A stretch of DNA of 64,000 nt from Amycolatopsis tolypomycina (GTDB lineage Bacteria; Actinomycetota; Actinomycetes; Mycobacteriales; Pseudonocardiaceae): contig NZ_FNSO01000004.1 in assembly GCF_900105945.1 (NCBI RefSeq), positions 6,514,001 to 6,578,000 of the forward strand, read 5' to 3'. The notes beneath the pieces are model-generated. The model ran no database searches. It saw only the letters and a program-made list of their open reading frames with translations, and had not been told where the DNA came from. The position numbers and the translations under genes were made by a program. Below are positions 51,038 to 60,561 of the stretch, one piece after another (positions within the stretch are counted from its first letter, which is position 1; each line of letters opens with the position of its first letter).

Positions 51038-51312
51038 GAGATCACCGGCCGGGGTTCGCCGAGGCGGTAGACCGCCAGGAGGTCGTGGGTGCGGGTGTCG
51101 CGGACGGCGTTGAACCACCGGCGGCAGCCCGCGGAGTGGCTCCAGCGCTCGGCGAGCGGCCCGCTCGGGTTCTCGCGGAAGAAGACGAACTTCGCCCAGT
51201 CCTCATCGGACAGTGCCGACGGGTCTTCGGGGTAGGCGACGTGCGCCTGGCCGCCGTAGTGGAACTCGGCTTCCTCGCGCGGCCCACACCAGGGACAGGG
51301 GATCAATTGCAT
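51034..51312 (-). CDS. soxD: Sarcosine oxidase delta subunit
   Basis: A 92-residue SoxD: MQLIPCPWCGPREEAEFHYGGQAHVAYPED...GPLAERWSHSAGCRRWFNAVRDTRTHDLLAVYRLGE. The zinc ligands (CPWC, His and the later Cys) are present. ATG 51312. Operon: 24 bp after soxB, overlaps soxA. Confidence 0.95.
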   Translation of the reverse strand: MQLIPCPWCGPREEAEFHYGGQAHVAYPEDPSALSDEDWAKFVFFRENPSGPLAERWSHSAGCRRWFNAVRDTRTHDLLAVYRLGEPRPVIS

Positions 51313-51336
51313 GGAACGCTCCTGCTTTTGGACGAC

Positions 51337-52548
51337 TCAGTGCGCGACGGCGGCGGCGCCGTGCTCGTCGACGAGGGCACCGGTGGTGAACCGGTCGAGG
51401 GCGAAGGGCTCGGCGTACTCGTGCGGCTTGCCGCGCGCGATGGTCCGCGCGAAGACGTCCCCGACACCGGGGGTGGCCTTGAAGCCGCCGGTGCCCCAGC
51501 CGCAGTTGAGGAACAGGTTCTCCACCGGCGTCAGGCCGATGATCGGCGAGGCGTCCGGGCTGGTGTCGACGATGCCGGCCCAGGTCCGCAGCAGGTGCGC
51601 CCGCGCGAACACCGGGAACAGCTCCAGCGCGGCGGCCATCTGCTGCTCGATGATGTGGAACGAGCCGCGCTGGCCGTAGCCGTTGTAGCTGTCGATGCCG
51701 GCGCCCATCACGAGTTCGCCCTTGTGCGCCTGGGAAACGTAGACGTGCACGGCGTTCGACATGACGACCGTCGGGTGGATCGGTTCGAGGAGCTCGGACA
51801 CGAGCGCCTGCAACGGGTGCGACGTCAGCGGCAGGTCGAGGCCGACCATTTTCGCGAGGACGGAGGTGTGCCCGGCCGCGCACAGCGCCACCTTGCCCGC
51901 GGCGATCCGGCCCCTCGACGTCTCCACGCCGGTGACCCGGCCGCCGTTCGTCGTGATGCCGGTGACCTCGCAGTTCTGGATCAGGTCGACGCCCATCGCG
52001 TGCGCGGCACGGGCGAAGCCCCAGGCCACGTAGTCGTGCTTCGCGATGCCGGCGCGGGGCTGGAAGGTCGCGCCGAGCACCGGGTAGCGGACGTCCGGCG
52101 AGGTGTTGACGATCGGGCAGATCTCCTTGACGCCGTCGGTGTCCACCCACTCGGCGTCGATGCCGTTGAGCTTGTTGGCCTCGACCCGGCGGACGCTGTC
52201 GCGGACGTCCTGCAGCGTGTGCGCGAGGTTGAGGACCCCGCGCTGGCTGAACAGGATCGGGTAGCCGAGGTCCTCTTCGAGACCTTCCCACAGCTTGAGG
52301 GAGTGCTCGTAGATGCCGGAGCTCTCGTCCCAGAGGTAGTTGGAGCGGATGATCGTGGTGTTGCGGGCCATGTTCCCGCCGGCGAGCCAGCCCTTCTCGA
52401 GCACGGCGACGTTCGTGATGCCCTGCTTGGCCAGGTAGTAGGCGGTGGCCAGGCCGTGCCCGCCGCCACCGACCACGACGACGTCGTAGGCCTGCTTCGG
52501 GTCGGGGTTGTCCCAGAGGAAGTCCGGGTGTTCCGGCAGGTCCGTCAT
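51337..52548 (-). CDS. soxB: Sarcosine oxidase beta subunit
   Basis: A 403-residue flavoprotein. The FAD loop is [68 protein letters not shown]; the Gly-Gly-Asn-Met-Ala-Arg-Asn run is typical of SoxB, and the nearby His region carries the covalent FMN in known enzymes. Carboxyl motif [25 protein letters not shown]. First gene of the soxBDAG-purU-demethylase operon, divergent from the GntR gene. Confidence 0.95.
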   Translation of the reverse strand: MTDLPEHPDFLWDNPDPKQAYDVVVVGGGGHGLATAYYLAKQGITNVAVLEKGWLAGGNMARNTTIIRSNYLWDESSGIYEHSLKLWEGLEEDLGYPILFSQRGVLNLAHTLQDVRDSVRRVEANKLNGIDAEWVDTDGVKEICPIVNTSPDVRYPVLGATFQPRAGIAKHDYVAWGFARAAHAMGVDLIQNCEVTGITTNGGRVTGVETSRGRIAAGKVALCAAGHTSVLAKMVGLDLPLTSHPLQALVSELLEPIHPTVVMSNAVHVYVSQAHKGELVMGAGIDSYNGYGQRGSFHIIEQQMAAALELFPVFARAHLLRTWAGIVDTSPDASPIIGLTPVENLFLNCGWGTGGFKATPGVGDVFARTIARGKPHEYAEPFALDRFTTGALVDEHGAAAVAH

Positions 52549-52572
52549 CGAGAACTCCGTCTGGTCGACTTC

Positions 52573-52582
52573 TGATATATCA
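52573..52582. promoter_or_regulatory. Putative GntR operator
   Basis: TGATATATCA is a perfect palindrome in the short gap between soxB and gntR. FadR-type GntR proteins bind short dyads of this kind. A TAGGCT box (52593-52598) 7 bp before ATG 52606 suggests a leaderless gntR message. Confidence 0.5.
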
Positions 52583-52605
52583 ATCGTCGATGTAGGCTAT
52601 GCGCC

Positions 52606-53253
52606 ATGCACCCGCAGGTCAATCCCCCGTCGCTGGCCGAACAGGCGTACCTCTTCGTCCGCGATCGCCTGGTCATGCTGGACATCCCGCCGGGCTCCCC
52701 GATCAACGAAGAGGAGCTCGGCACCACACTCGGCATGGGCCGGACGCCGATCCGCGAGGCACTGAAGCGGCTCGAGTCCGAACGCCTGGTCGTCGCCTAC
52801 CCGCGGCGCGGGACGTTCGCCACCGACGTCAACATCGCCGACCTCGCGCACATCTCCGAGGTCCGGCGCACGCTCGAACCGATGGCGACGGCCGCCGCGG
52901 CTTCGCGGGCGACGGACACCGACCGGGCGACGTTGACCGAGCTGCGCGCGCAGCTCGACACGCGCGTCCCGGCCGGGGACAACGCCGAGCTGCTGCGCAC
53001 CGACCTCGCCCTGCACCGGGCGATCTACCGGTGCGTGCACAACCCGTTCCTCGAGGACACGCTGATCCGGTACGACAACCTGGCGACGCGGATCTGGTGC
53101 GTGTTCGTGCCCCGGCTGTCCGGGATGGCCGGCCACGTCGACGAGCACGTCCCGCTCCTCACCGCGATCATCGAGGGTGACGCCGAGAAGGCGGCCGCGT
53201 TGACGCATGCGCACGTCACCGGGTTCGAGGCCGCCATCCGGGCGTTGATCTAG
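52606..53253 (+). CDS. GntR-family regulator (FCD type)
   Basis: A 215-residue FadR/VanR-like regulator. HTH: SLAEQAYLFVRDRLVMLDIPPGSPINEEELGTTLGMGRTPIREALKRLESERLVVAYPRRGTFATDV; FCD ligand domain: ISEVRRTLEPMATAAAAS...DLALHRAIYRCVHNPFLEDTLIRYDNLATRIWCVF with metal-binding His residues. It probably controls the divergent sarcosine oxidase operon in response to a pathway metabolite (inference from position). Stop overlaps the Rieske gene. Confidence 0.9.
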   Translation: MHPQVNPPSLAEQAYLFVRDRLVMLDIPPGSPINEEELGTTLGMGRTPIREALKRLESERLVVAYPRRGTFATDVNIADLAHISEVRRTLEPMATAAAASRATDTDRATLTELRAQLDTRVPAGDNAELLRTDLALHRAIYRCVHNPFLEDTLIRYDNLATRIWCVFVPRLSGMAGHVDEHVPLLTAIIEGDAEKAAALTHAHVTGFEAAIRALI

Positions 53254-54368
53254 GCCAGCCTCGCCCGGACCCAGTCGTGGAAGGCGCCGATGTGGTGCTC
53301 GCTGGGCACGAGCACGCCGCCGTTGACGTAGGAGCGGGAGTCCATGGCGAGCTGGCAGCGTTCGCAGGCCTCGAAGTCCTGCAGGTTGACGCGGTGGAAC
53401 AGCTCGACCGAGCGGCTCAGGTCCGTGCCGGATTCGACGACCTCGGGCAGGTAGAGCCAGTCGCAGCGGACCAGCGTCCGGTCCGGGGCCAGCGGGAACA
53501 TGCGGTGGATGATCACGTGGTCCGGGACGAGGTTGACGAAGACGCCCGGTTTGATGGTGATCGCGTAGTACTTGCGGTCCTGGGCTTCGGAGACGCCGGG
53601 GAGGCGGTCGACGCCCTCGGAGCCGTCGACGGTGAAGCCCTTGATGTCGCCGCCGAACTCGGCGCCGTGGCCGACGTAGTACTGCGCGGCGTAGCCGTCG
53701 GCGAACTCCGGGAGCACCTCGGTGAGCTCCGGGTGGATCGTCGCGCAGTGGTAGCACTCCATGAAGTTCTCGATGATCTGCTTCCAGTTCGCCTTCACGT
53801 CGTACTCGATGCGCTTGCCGAGCGCGAGGCCGTCGATGCCGTAGGCGTCGATTTCGGTGGGCCCGCCGAGGCGTTCGGTGACGGCCCCGATCACGGTGTC
53901 CTCGAACGACGGCGGCTCGTCGGCCAGGCAGACCCAGGCGTAGCCGAGCCATTCGCGCAGGTGCAGCTTCGTCAGCCCGAACTCCGTGCGGTCGACGTCC
54001 GGCATCCCGGTGAGGTTCGGGGCGGCGATCAGCTTGCCGTCGAGGCCGTAGGTCCAGGCGTGGTACGGGCACTGGAAGGCGCGCTTGACGGTCCCGGTTT
54101 CGGACGTGCAGAGCCGCGCGCCGCGGTGGCGGCAGACGTTGAGGAACGCGTTCAGCTTCCCGTCCCGCCCCCGCGAGACCAGGACGCTCTCCTTGCCGAT
54201 CTGCACGGTCTCGAACGCCCCGGGCCCGGCGAGGTCGGCACTGCGCACGGCGCAGAACCAGTCGGCCTCGAAGATCTTCGCCTGTTCCAGCGCGAAGATC
54301 GCCGGATCGGTGTAGGAGCGGCCCGGCAACGTGGCGAGCAGGCTCGGCGGGAGATCGATTGCGGTCAC
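53250..54368 (-). CDS. gbcA: Rieske non-haem oxygenase, glycine-betaine monooxygenase-like
   Basis: A 372-residue ring-hydroxylating-type oxygenase alpha subunit. Rieske ligands are CRHRGARLC and CPYHAW (about 85-110). The mononuclear iron site is YHCATIHPEL (two His about 210) with a late Asp. Homologues of this class (GbcA) demethylate glycine betaine to dimethylglycine. Placement between SoxBDAG and betaine aldehyde dehydrogenase supports that substrate; carnitine-type oxygenases are the alternative. No reductase is adjacent, but a Rieske ferredoxin and FAD reductase lie at 60241-61706. GTG 54368. Confidence 0.85.
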   Translation of the reverse strand: MTAIDLPPSLLATLPGRSYTDPAIFALEQAKIFEADWFCAVRSADLAGPGAFETVQIGKESVLVSRGRDGKLNAFLNVCRHRGARLCTSETGTVKRAFQCPYHAWTYGLDGKLIAAPNLTGMPDVDRTEFGLTKLHLREWLGYAWVCLADEPPSFEDTVIGAVTERLGGPTEIDAYGIDGLALGKRIEYDVKANWKQIIENFMECYHCATIHPELTEVLPEFADGYAAQYYVGHGAEFGGDIKGFTVDGSEGVDRLPGVSEAQDRKYYAITIKPGVFVNLVPDHVIIHRMFPLAPDRTLVRCDWLYLPEVVESGTDLSRSVELFHRVNLQDFEACERCQLAMDSRSYVNGGVLVPSEHHIGAFHDWVRARLA

Positions 54369-54521
54369 CGGCGTGGTCCTCTCCGCGGATCAGTACGGGA
54401 GTAGTTGCGCAGAACGCGTCTTGTTGCTCACTCCGCACCAGAGTGACTGCCGCCACGCCGCCCTGTCAACCCACGGTTTTCCACCGCCCACCACGGGTTT
54501 CACCCACACGGCGTGATTGCC

Positions 54522-54650
54522 GGGTCAACTCGCGTGATTGAACAGTCGACACGCGTGATCAGAGGGTCGACACGGTCCCGGCCCACCAAGCCGCCGTGTC
54601 GACCCTTCAATCACGCGTGTCGACCTCCCAATCACGCGTGTCGACCCTTC
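54522..54650. repeat. Inverted/tandem repeat family 4 (ATCACGCGTGTCGAC)
   Basis: GTCGACACGCGTGAT (54545-54559) pairs with its exact complement at 54610-54624; inside it, GGGTCGACACGG (54564-54575) pairs with 54594-54605. A further unit AATCACGCGTGTCGACCC follows to 54646. It lies between the Rieske start and the TetR stop, so it probably terminates tetR. The rest of 54369-54652 holds no gene. Confidence 0.8.
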
Positions 54651-54652
54651 CT

Positions 54653-55231
54653 TCACACCGCGGGGCCGGTGATGGCTCGGCGGAAGAGGGCTTCTATCTC
54701 GTCTCGGGTGGGGCGGGGGTCGGCCAGGGCGGCCTGCATCAGGAGGCCGCAGAACAGGCCGGCCAGGAGGCGGCCGGTGAGCGGGTCGGTGCGGGAGCCG
54801 AAGAACGCGATCAGGGCGTCGTCCCAGGCCGCGCTCGCCTTGCGCAGGGCCGGGCGGTGCAGGGCGGCGACGTACAGGTCGTACTCGACGACCGTGTCGC
54901 GGTACTGCTCGTTGATGTAGCCCATCACCAGGTCGGCCAGCGCCGCGGCGAAGTCGGCGTCCGGCGGGAGCGCGGCCTCCCACTCCTTCAGGGCGTGGAC
55001 GTTCTTCTCGGCCGCCTCGTGCAGGGCGACCTCCAGGAGGTCGTCCAGGGTCGCGAAGTGGTAGGTCGTCGAGCCGAGCGGGACGCCCGCCGCGGCCGCC
55101 ACCGACCGGTGCGTGACCCCGTCGATCCCCCGCTGCGCGACGACCTCGATCGCCGCCTTGGCGATCCGCGCGCGCCGCTCGGGGTCGTTCGGACCGCGGC
55201 GCCGCGTTGCGCCGGGTTCGCTCTTGGCCAT
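54653..55231 (-). CDS. TetR-family regulator (BetI-like position)
   Basis: A 192-residue TetR protein. HTH: RRARIAKAAIEVVAQRGIDGVTHRSVAAAAGVPLGSTTYHFATLDDLLEVALHEA. Divergent from betaine aldehyde dehydrogenase; the gap contains a GTACAT/ATGTAC dyad. Its position is that of BetI, the choline-responsive repressor, but sequence identity to BetI was not established. ATG 55231. Confidence 0.87.
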   Translation of the reverse strand: MAKSEPGATRRRGPNDPERRARIAKAAIEVVAQRGIDGVTHRSVAAAAGVPLGSTTYHFATLDDLLEVALHEAAEKNVHALKEWEAALPPDADFAAALADLVMGYINEQYRDTVVEYDLYVAALHRPALRKASAAWDDALIAFFGSRTDPLTGRLLAGLFCGLLMQAALADPRPTRDEIEALFRRAITGPAV

Positions 55232-55252
55232 CGAGCCCCCTTGTGGACATCT

Positions 55253-55277
55253 GTACATGTTTCGCGTACAAATGTAC
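55253..55277. promoter_or_regulatory. Putative TetR operator upstream of betB
   Basis: GTACAT (55253-55258) and ATGTAC (55272-55277) form an inverted pair; GTACA at 55266-55270 is a further half-site. A TTGACA box (55284-55289) follows immediately, so a bound repressor would cover the betB promoter. Confidence 0.55.
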
Positions 55278-55323
55278 GCACTCTTGACACGAAGCAGCCA
55301 CTACCGATCCGGGAAGGGCGCCC

Positions 55324-56790
55324 GTGAAGGACCTCTACATCGACGGAATCTGGTTGGACGCGGCCACCGGGACGCGCTCCGACGTGCTGAACCCGGCCAC
55401 CGGCGAGGTCGTCGTGACCGTCGCCGAAGCGGGGAAAGCCGAGGTCGACGCCGCCGTCAGAGCCGCCCGCCGGGCCTTCGACGACGGCCCGTGGCGCCGC
55501 ACGACCGCGGGCGAACGCGCCCGGCTCCTGCGCCGGACCGCCGACCTGCTGGTCCGCGACCGCGAGGAACTGGCCCGCACCGAGAGCCTCGACACCGGCA
55601 AGACGCTCGGCGAAGGCCGCATCGACATCGACGATGTGACGAACGTCTTCCGCTACTACGCCGACCTCGCGGACAAGGACGCCGGCCGCCTGGTCGACGC
55701 CGGCAGCGCGACCGTCGTCAGCCGGATCGTGCACGAGCCGGTCGGGGTCTGCGCGCTCATCGCGCCGTGGAACTACCCACTGCTCCAGATGTCCTGGAAG
55801 GTCGCGCCCGCGCTGGCCGCGGGCAACACCGTGGTGCTCAAGCCCAGCGAGGTCACCCCGCTCACCACGATCAAGCTGGCCGCCCTGCTCGAAGAGGCCG
55901 GCACGCCGGCCGGCGTCGTCAACCTGCTGCTCGGCGACGGCCGCGTCGGCGCGGCGATGGTCGAGCACCCGGCCGTCGACCTCGTCTCCTTCACCGGCGG
56001 CTACGCGACCGGCGAGAAGATCATGACCGCGGCCGCGAAAGGTGTCCGGCGGGTCGCGCTGGAGCTCGGCGGCAAGAACCCGAACGTGGTCTTCGCCGAC
56101 GCCGACTACGAGACGGCCCTGGACTACGCCCTGATGGCCGCGTTCGTCCACTCCGGACAGGTCTGTTCAGCGGGCGCGCGGCTGATCGTCCAAGATGGAA
56201 TCCATGACCGGTTCGTCGCGGACCTCGCCGCGCGTGCCGACCGGATCCGCGTCGGCAACGGCCTGGACCCGGAGACCGAGACGGGCCCGCTCGTCTCGGC
56301 CCGGCACCGCGCGAAGGTCGAAGGCTACATCGAAAGCGCTCTCGCCGCGGGTGCGAAGCTCGAAGCGGGCGGCGAGCGGCCGGACGGACCCGAGTACGAA
56401 AGCGGTTTCTTCCTGCGCCCCACCGTGTTCTCCGGCTGCACGCGGGACATGGCGATCGTCCGGGAAGAGGTCTTTGGCCCGGTCGTCACCGTGGAACGCT
56501 TCGGCGACGAGGCCGAAGCGATCGCCCTGGCCAACGACACCGAGTACGGGCTCGCCGGAGCCGTGTGGACGTCGGACGCGTCCCGCGCCCAGCGCGTCGC
56601 CGGGGCCCTCCGCCACGGCACCGTGTGGATCAACGACTACCACCCCTACCTGCCGCAGGCGGAATGGGGCGGTTACGGCAAGTCCGGCATCGGCCGCGAA
56701 CTCGGGCCGTCCGGGCTGGCCGAGTACCAGGAGAGCAAGCACATCTACCAGAACATCGATCCCGTTCCGCAGCACTGGTTCAAAGGCTGA
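55324..56790 (+). CDS. betB: Betaine-aldehyde dehydrogenase
   Basis: A 488-residue aldehyde dehydrogenase. Cofactor/active motifs: APWNYPLLQMSWKVAPALAAGNTVVLKPSE; ELGGKNPNVVF (general base Glu about 250); GQVCSAGARL (nucleophile Cys about 284). WINDYHPYLPQAEWGGYGKSGIGRELG is typical of betaine-aldehyde enzymes. It makes glycine betaine from betaine aldehyde with NAD(P). GTG 55324 follows GGGAAGGG. First gene of betB-permease-betA. Confidence 0.92.
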   Translation: MKDLYIDGIWLDAATGTRSDVLNPATGEVVVTVAEAGKAEVDAAVRAARRAFDDGPWRRTTAGERARLLRRTADLLVRDREELARTESLDTGKTLGEGRIDIDDVTNVFRYYADLADKDAGRLVDAGSATVVSRIVHEPVGVCALIAPWNYPLLQMSWKVAPALAAGNTVVLKPSEVTPLTTIKLAALLEEAGTPAGVVNLLLGDGRVGAAMVEHPAVDLVSFTGGYATGEKIMTAAAKGVRRVALELGGKNPNVVFADADYETALDYALMAAFVHSGQVCSAGARLIVQDGIHDRFVADLAARADRIRVGNGLDPETETGPLVSARHRAKVEGYIESALAAGAKLEAGGERPDGPEYESGFFLRPTVFSGCTRDMAIVREEVFGPVVTVERFGDEAEAIALANDTEYGLAGAVWTSDASRAQRVAGALRHGTVWINDYHPYLPQAEWGGYGKSGIGRELGPSGLAEYQESKHIYQNIDPVPQHWFKG

Positions 56791-56820
56791 TCCCCTCCCC
56801 CACCACGTGAGGACGTTGCC

Positions 56821-58389
56821 ATGACCACACAAGAAATACCGGCGGGCGGGGGGCCTGCCCCGGACGACAGCTCCGACCTCGAAAAGTTCGGCTACCGCCA
56901 GGAGCTCGAACGCTCTCTGGGTTCCTTCTCCAGCTTCGCCGCCGGGTTCTCCTACATCTCGATCATGACCGGCGTGTTCCAGCTGTTCTTCTTCGGGTTC
57001 GGCGCGGGCGGGCCGGCGTTCATCTGGACCTGGCCGCTGGTCTTCCTCGGCCAGCTCTGCGTCGCGCTGTGCTTCGCCGAGCTGGCCGGGCAGTTCCCGC
57101 TCGCCGGTTCGGTCTACCAGTGGGCCAAGCAGATCGCGAAGCCGGCGACGTCGTGGCTGGCCGGCTGGATCATGATCATCGGTGCGATCGTCACCGCCGG
57201 CGCGGTCGCGGTGGCCTACCAGATCATCCTGCCGCAGGTCTCGACCGCGTTCCAGATCGTCGGCAGCGACGCCGACGCCGGGCTGACGTCGACCCCGGGC
57301 GGCGCGCAGAACGCCATCATCCTGGCCCTCGTGCTGGTGGTGTTCGCCACGATCGTGAACGTCATCGGCGTCAAGTTGATGGCGAAGATCAACAACTTCG
57401 GTGTCGCGGTCGAGCTGTCCGCGGTCATCCTGCTGATCATCGCGCTGGCGGTGCACATCAAGCGCGGCCCGCAGGTCGTCCTGGAGACGCACGGCGCGGG
57501 TGAGGGTCACTCACTCGGGTACCTCGGGGCGTTCCTCGTGGCGTCGCTGATGAGCGCATACGTCTTCTACGGCTTCGACACCGCGGGCTCGCTCGCGGAG
57601 GAGACGACGCAGCCGCGCAAGCACGCGCCCCGCGCGATCCTGCGGGCGATCACGGCGTCGTTCGTCGTCGGCGGCCTGGTGATGCTGGTCGGCATGATGG
57701 CCGTCGGCGACATCAACGCCGAAGAGCTGAGCACGTCCGGCATGCCGTACCTGCTGAAGAGCACGCTCGGTCCCTGGCTGGGCAACGCGTTCCTGATCTG
57801 CTCGGCGATCGCGATCACGGTGTGCTGCCTGGCCGTGCAGACCGCGGCGATCCGGATGGCGTGGGCGATGGCCCGCGACGGCCGCCTGCCGTTCAGCAAG
57901 GCGATGGCCAAGGTGTCGCCGCGCTCGAAGACGCCGATCCTGCCGGCGCTGCTCACCGGCGGCCTCACCGTCGTGGTGCTGCTGATCAACCTCGGCAACC
58001 AGCGCGCGTTCTTCATCCTGACGTCGACGGCGATCATCCTGTTCTACATCCCCTACCTGATGGTCACCGGCCCGATGCTGCTGCGCCGCCTGCGCGGGCA
58101 GTGGCCGCGCCCCGGGCACGGCCCGTACTTCAAGCTGGGCCGCTGGGGCACGCTGGTGAACCTGGTCGCGGTGGTCTACGGCGCCGCGATGACGGTCAAC
58201 CTGATCTGGCCGCGCGCCGAGGTCTACGGCGACGACCACTGGTACTTCCAGTGGGGCGCGGTGATCGTCACCGCGCTGATCGTGATCATCGGCGCGATAA
58301 TGCTCTACGTCCGGCGCCGCACCTGGGGCTCGGCCCACACCAGCCCCGAACACATGCCGGACAGCACCCCGGACACCCTGCCCGGCTGA
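56821..58389 (+). CDS. APC-family amino acid/choline permease
   Basis: A 522-residue transporter with 12 predicted helices. Start (KFGYRQELERSLGSFSSFAAGFSYISIMTGVFQLFFFGFGAGGPAFIWTWPLVFLGQLCVALCFAELAGQFPLAGSVYQWAKQ) is the amino acid-polyamine-organocation signature. LGxFSSFAAGFSYIS is the helix-1 substrate region. Between betB and betA in one operon (30- and 9-bp gaps), it likely imports choline or a related N-methylated compound. Substrate is inferred. Confidence 0.87.
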   Translation: MTTQEIPAGGGPAPDDSSDLEKFGYRQELERSLGSFSSFAAGFSYISIMTGVFQLFFFGFGAGGPAFIWTWPLVFLGQLCVALCFAELAGQFPLAGSVYQWAKQIAKPATSWLAGWIMIIGAIVTAGAVAVAYQIILPQVSTAFQIVGSDADAGLTSTPGGAQNAIILALVLVVFATIVNVIGVKLMAKINNFGVAVELSAVILLIIALAVHIKRGPQVVLETHGAGEGHSLGYLGAFLVASLMSAYVFYGFDTAGSLAEETTQPRKHAPRAILRAITASFVVGGLVMLVGMMAVGDINAEELSTSGMPYLLKSTLGPWLGNAFLICSAIAITVCCLAVQTAAIRMAWAMARDGRLPFSKAMAKVSPRSKTPILPALLTGGLTVVVLLINLGNQRAFFILTSTAIILFYIPYLMVTGPMLLRRLRGQWPRPGHGPYFKLGRWGTLVNLVAVVYGAAMTVNLIWPRAEVYGDDHWYFQWGAVIVTALIVIIGAIMLYVRRRTWGSAHTSPEHMPDSTPDTLPG

Positions 58390-58398
58390 GGAGGACGC

Positions 58399-60057
58399 AT
58401 GAGTACCGAAACCTACGACTTCGTCATCGTCGGCGGTGGCTCGGCGGGCTGCGCGCTGGCGAACCGGCTCTCGGCCGACCCGGCGAACAAGGTCCTCGTC
58501 CTGGAGGCGGGCCGCTCGGACTGGAAGTGGGACGTCTTCATCCACATGCCGGCCGCGCTGACCTTCCCGATCGGGTCGAAGTTCTACGACTGGGGCTACC
58601 GCAGCGAACCCGAGCCGTACATGAACCGCCGTCGCATCTACCACGCGCGCGGCAAGGTGCTCGGCGGGTCGTCCAGCATCAACGGGATGATCTTCCAGCG
58701 CGGCAACCCGATGGACTACGAGCGCTGGGCGAGCGATCCCGGGATGTCCACTTGGGACTACGCGCACTGCCTGCCGTACTTCAACCGGATGGAGAACTGC
58801 CTGGCGGACGCGCCGGACGGGCAGTGGCGCGGCCACGACGGCCCCCTCGAACTGGAGCGCGGGCCGGCGTCCAACCCGTTGTTCCAGGCGTTCTTCGACG
58901 CCGCCGAGCAGGCGGGCTACCCGCGCACCGACGACGTCAACGGCTACAAGCAGGAGGGCTTCGCGGCGTTCGACCGGAACGTCCGAAAAGGACGGCGGCT
59001 GTCCGCGGCGGGCGCGTACCTGCACCCGGTGATGCACCGGCCCAACCTCACGGTGAAGACGAACGCGTTCGTTTCGCAGGTCCTCTTCGACGGCACGCGC
59101 GCGGTCGGCGTCGAGTACGCGCAGGGCCGGGGCGTGCCGGGTGAGGTGTACGGCAAGGAGATCGTCCTCTGCGGCGGCGCGATCAACACCCCGCAGCTGC
59201 TGCAGCTCTCCGGCGTCGGCAACGCCGCCGAGCTGGAGAAGCTCGGCATCGACGTCGTCAAGGACCTGCCGGGCGTCGGCGAAAACCTCCAGGACCACCT
59301 GGAGGTGTACATCCAGTACGCCTGCAAGCAGCCGGTGTCGATGCAGCCGTCGCTGGCGAAGTGGAAGCGGCCGTACATCGGCGCGCAGTGGCTGTTCCTG
59401 CGGTCCGGGCCGGCCGCCACCAACCACTTCGAGGGCGGCGGGTTCGTCCGGTCGAACGACGAGGTGAAGTACCCGAACCTGATGTTCCACTTCCTGCCGG
59501 TGGCGATCCGCTACGACGGTTCGGCACCCACGGAAGGGCACGGCTACCAGGTGCACGTCGGCCCGATGTACGCCGACACCCGCGGCTCGGTGAAGATCAA
59601 GTCGACCGACCCGCGCGAGCACCCGGCGATCAAGTTCAACTACCTGTCGACCGAGACCGACCGCAAGGAGTGGGTCGAGGCGGTGCGGGTGGCGCGGAAG
59701 ATCCTGAACCAGAGCGCGTTGGATCCGTACAACGGCGGGGAGATCTCGCCGGGGCCGTCCGTGGACACCGACGAGGAAATCCTCGACTGGGTCGCCAAGG
59801 ACGCCGAAACCGCGCTGCACCCGTCGTGCACGACCAAGATGGGCGTGGACGACATGTCCGTCGTCGACCCGCAGAGCATGCGGGTGCACGGGACCGAGGG
59901 CCTGCGTGTCGTCGACGCGTCGGTGATGCCCTACATCACCAACGGCAACATCTACGCCCCGGTGATGATGACCGCCGAGAAGGCCGCCGACCTGATCCTC
60001 GGCAACACCCCGCTCGACCCCATCAAGCTGCCGTTCTACCGGCACGGGGAGAACTAG
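58399..60057 (+). CDS. betA: GMC-family choline dehydrogenase
   Basis: A 552-residue GMC flavoenzyme. FAD loop [35 protein letters not shown] signature 1 [28 protein letters not shown]; signature 2 [17 protein letters not shown]; the active His pair includes HPSCTTKMG, and [26 protein letters not shown] ends the domain. It oxidises choline to betaine aldehyde. ATG 58399 with GGAGG. Followed by a clear terminator. Confidence 0.92.
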   Translation: MSTETYDFVIVGGGSAGCALANRLSADPANKVLVLEAGRSDWKWDVFIHMPAALTFPIGSKFYDWGYRSEPEPYMNRRRIYHARGKVLGGSSSINGMIFQRGNPMDYERWASDPGMSTWDYAHCLPYFNRMENCLADAPDGQWRGHDGPLELERGPASNPLFQAFFDAAEQAGYPRTDDVNGYKQEGFAAFDRNVRKGRRLSAAGAYLHPVMHRPNLTVKTNAFVSQVLFDGTRAVGVEYAQGRGVPGEVYGKEIVLCGGAINTPQLLQLSGVGNAAELEKLGIDVVKDLPGVGENLQDHLEVYIQYACKQPVSMQPSLAKWKRPYIGAQWLFLRSGPAATNHFEGGGFVRSNDEVKYPNLMFHFLPVAIRYDGSAPTEGHGYQVHVGPMYADTRGSVKIKSTDPREHPAIKFNYLSTETDRKEWVEAVRVARKILNQSALDPYNGGEISPGPSVDTDEEILDWVAKDAETALHPSCTTKMGVDDMSVVDPQSMRVHGTEGLRVVDASVMPYITNGNIYAPVMMTAEKAADLILGNTPLDPIKLPFYRHGEN

Positions 60058-60072
60058 CTCCGGCGTCGTCGC

Positions 60073-60099
60073 GCCCGTACCGCCATCCTCGGTACGGGC
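60073..60099 (+). terminator. Terminator after betA
   Basis: GCCCGTACCG (60073-60082), 7-nt loop, CGGTACGGGC (60090-60099): a perfect 10-bp stem, 15 bp after the betA stop. Confidence 0.75.
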
Positions 60100-60186
60100 C
60101 TTCGGCGTGCCCGGAATACCCGTTATCCGCTAACGAAAACTACCCCCGCGTACCCCCTTGACGGCGATCGGCGCCGGACTCAAACT

Positions 60187-60224
60187 TGTTGCGTATCACA
60201 GTTGATGTTCCCCCATGCGCAACA
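60187..60224. promoter_or_regulatory. Inverted pair upstream of the ferredoxin gene
   Basis: TGTTGCG (60187-60193) and CGCAACA (60218-60224) are complementary, 24 bp apart, in the promoter region of the Rieske ferredoxin gene. This is a possible operator. Confidence 0.4.
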
Positions 60225-60240
60225 TTCTCCCGGAGGCGTC

Positions 60241-60561
60241 ATGATTCGCGCGTGCACGGTGGACGAGCTGCCCCCCGGCGAGTCCGTCCGGATCCCCGGG
60301 CAGCCCGCCATCGCGGTGTTCCACACCGAGGAGGGCGAGCTGTACGCCATCGACGACACGTGCACCCACCAGGACGCCTCCCTGGCCGACGGCTGGCTCG
60401 AAGGCTGCTTCGTCGAGTGCCCGCTGCACGCGGCGCTGTTCGACCTGCGCACGGGCATGCCGACCTGCCTCCCGGCGAAGGACCCGGTGCGCACGTACAC
60501 CGTGGTCGTCGACGACGGCGTCATCTACGTCCAGGGCGTGGCCGGCGAGGACGCCGCGTGA
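60241..60561 (+). CDS. Rieske 2Fe-2S ferredoxin
   Basis: A 106-residue Rieske ferredoxin of the BedB/BphF type. Cluster ligands are CTHQDASL and CPLHAALF (Cys-x-His ... Cys-x2-His). It carries electrons from the following reductase to a terminal oxygenase; the only Rieske oxygenase in the window is GbcA at 54368-53250. ATG 60241 follows CGGAGG. GTGA overlap with the reductase. Confidence 0.9.
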   Translation: MIRACTVDELPPGESVRIPGQPAIAVFHTEEGELYAIDDTCTHQDASLADGWLEGCFVECPLHAALFDLRTGMPTCLPAKDPVRTYTVVVDDGVIYVQGVAGEDAA

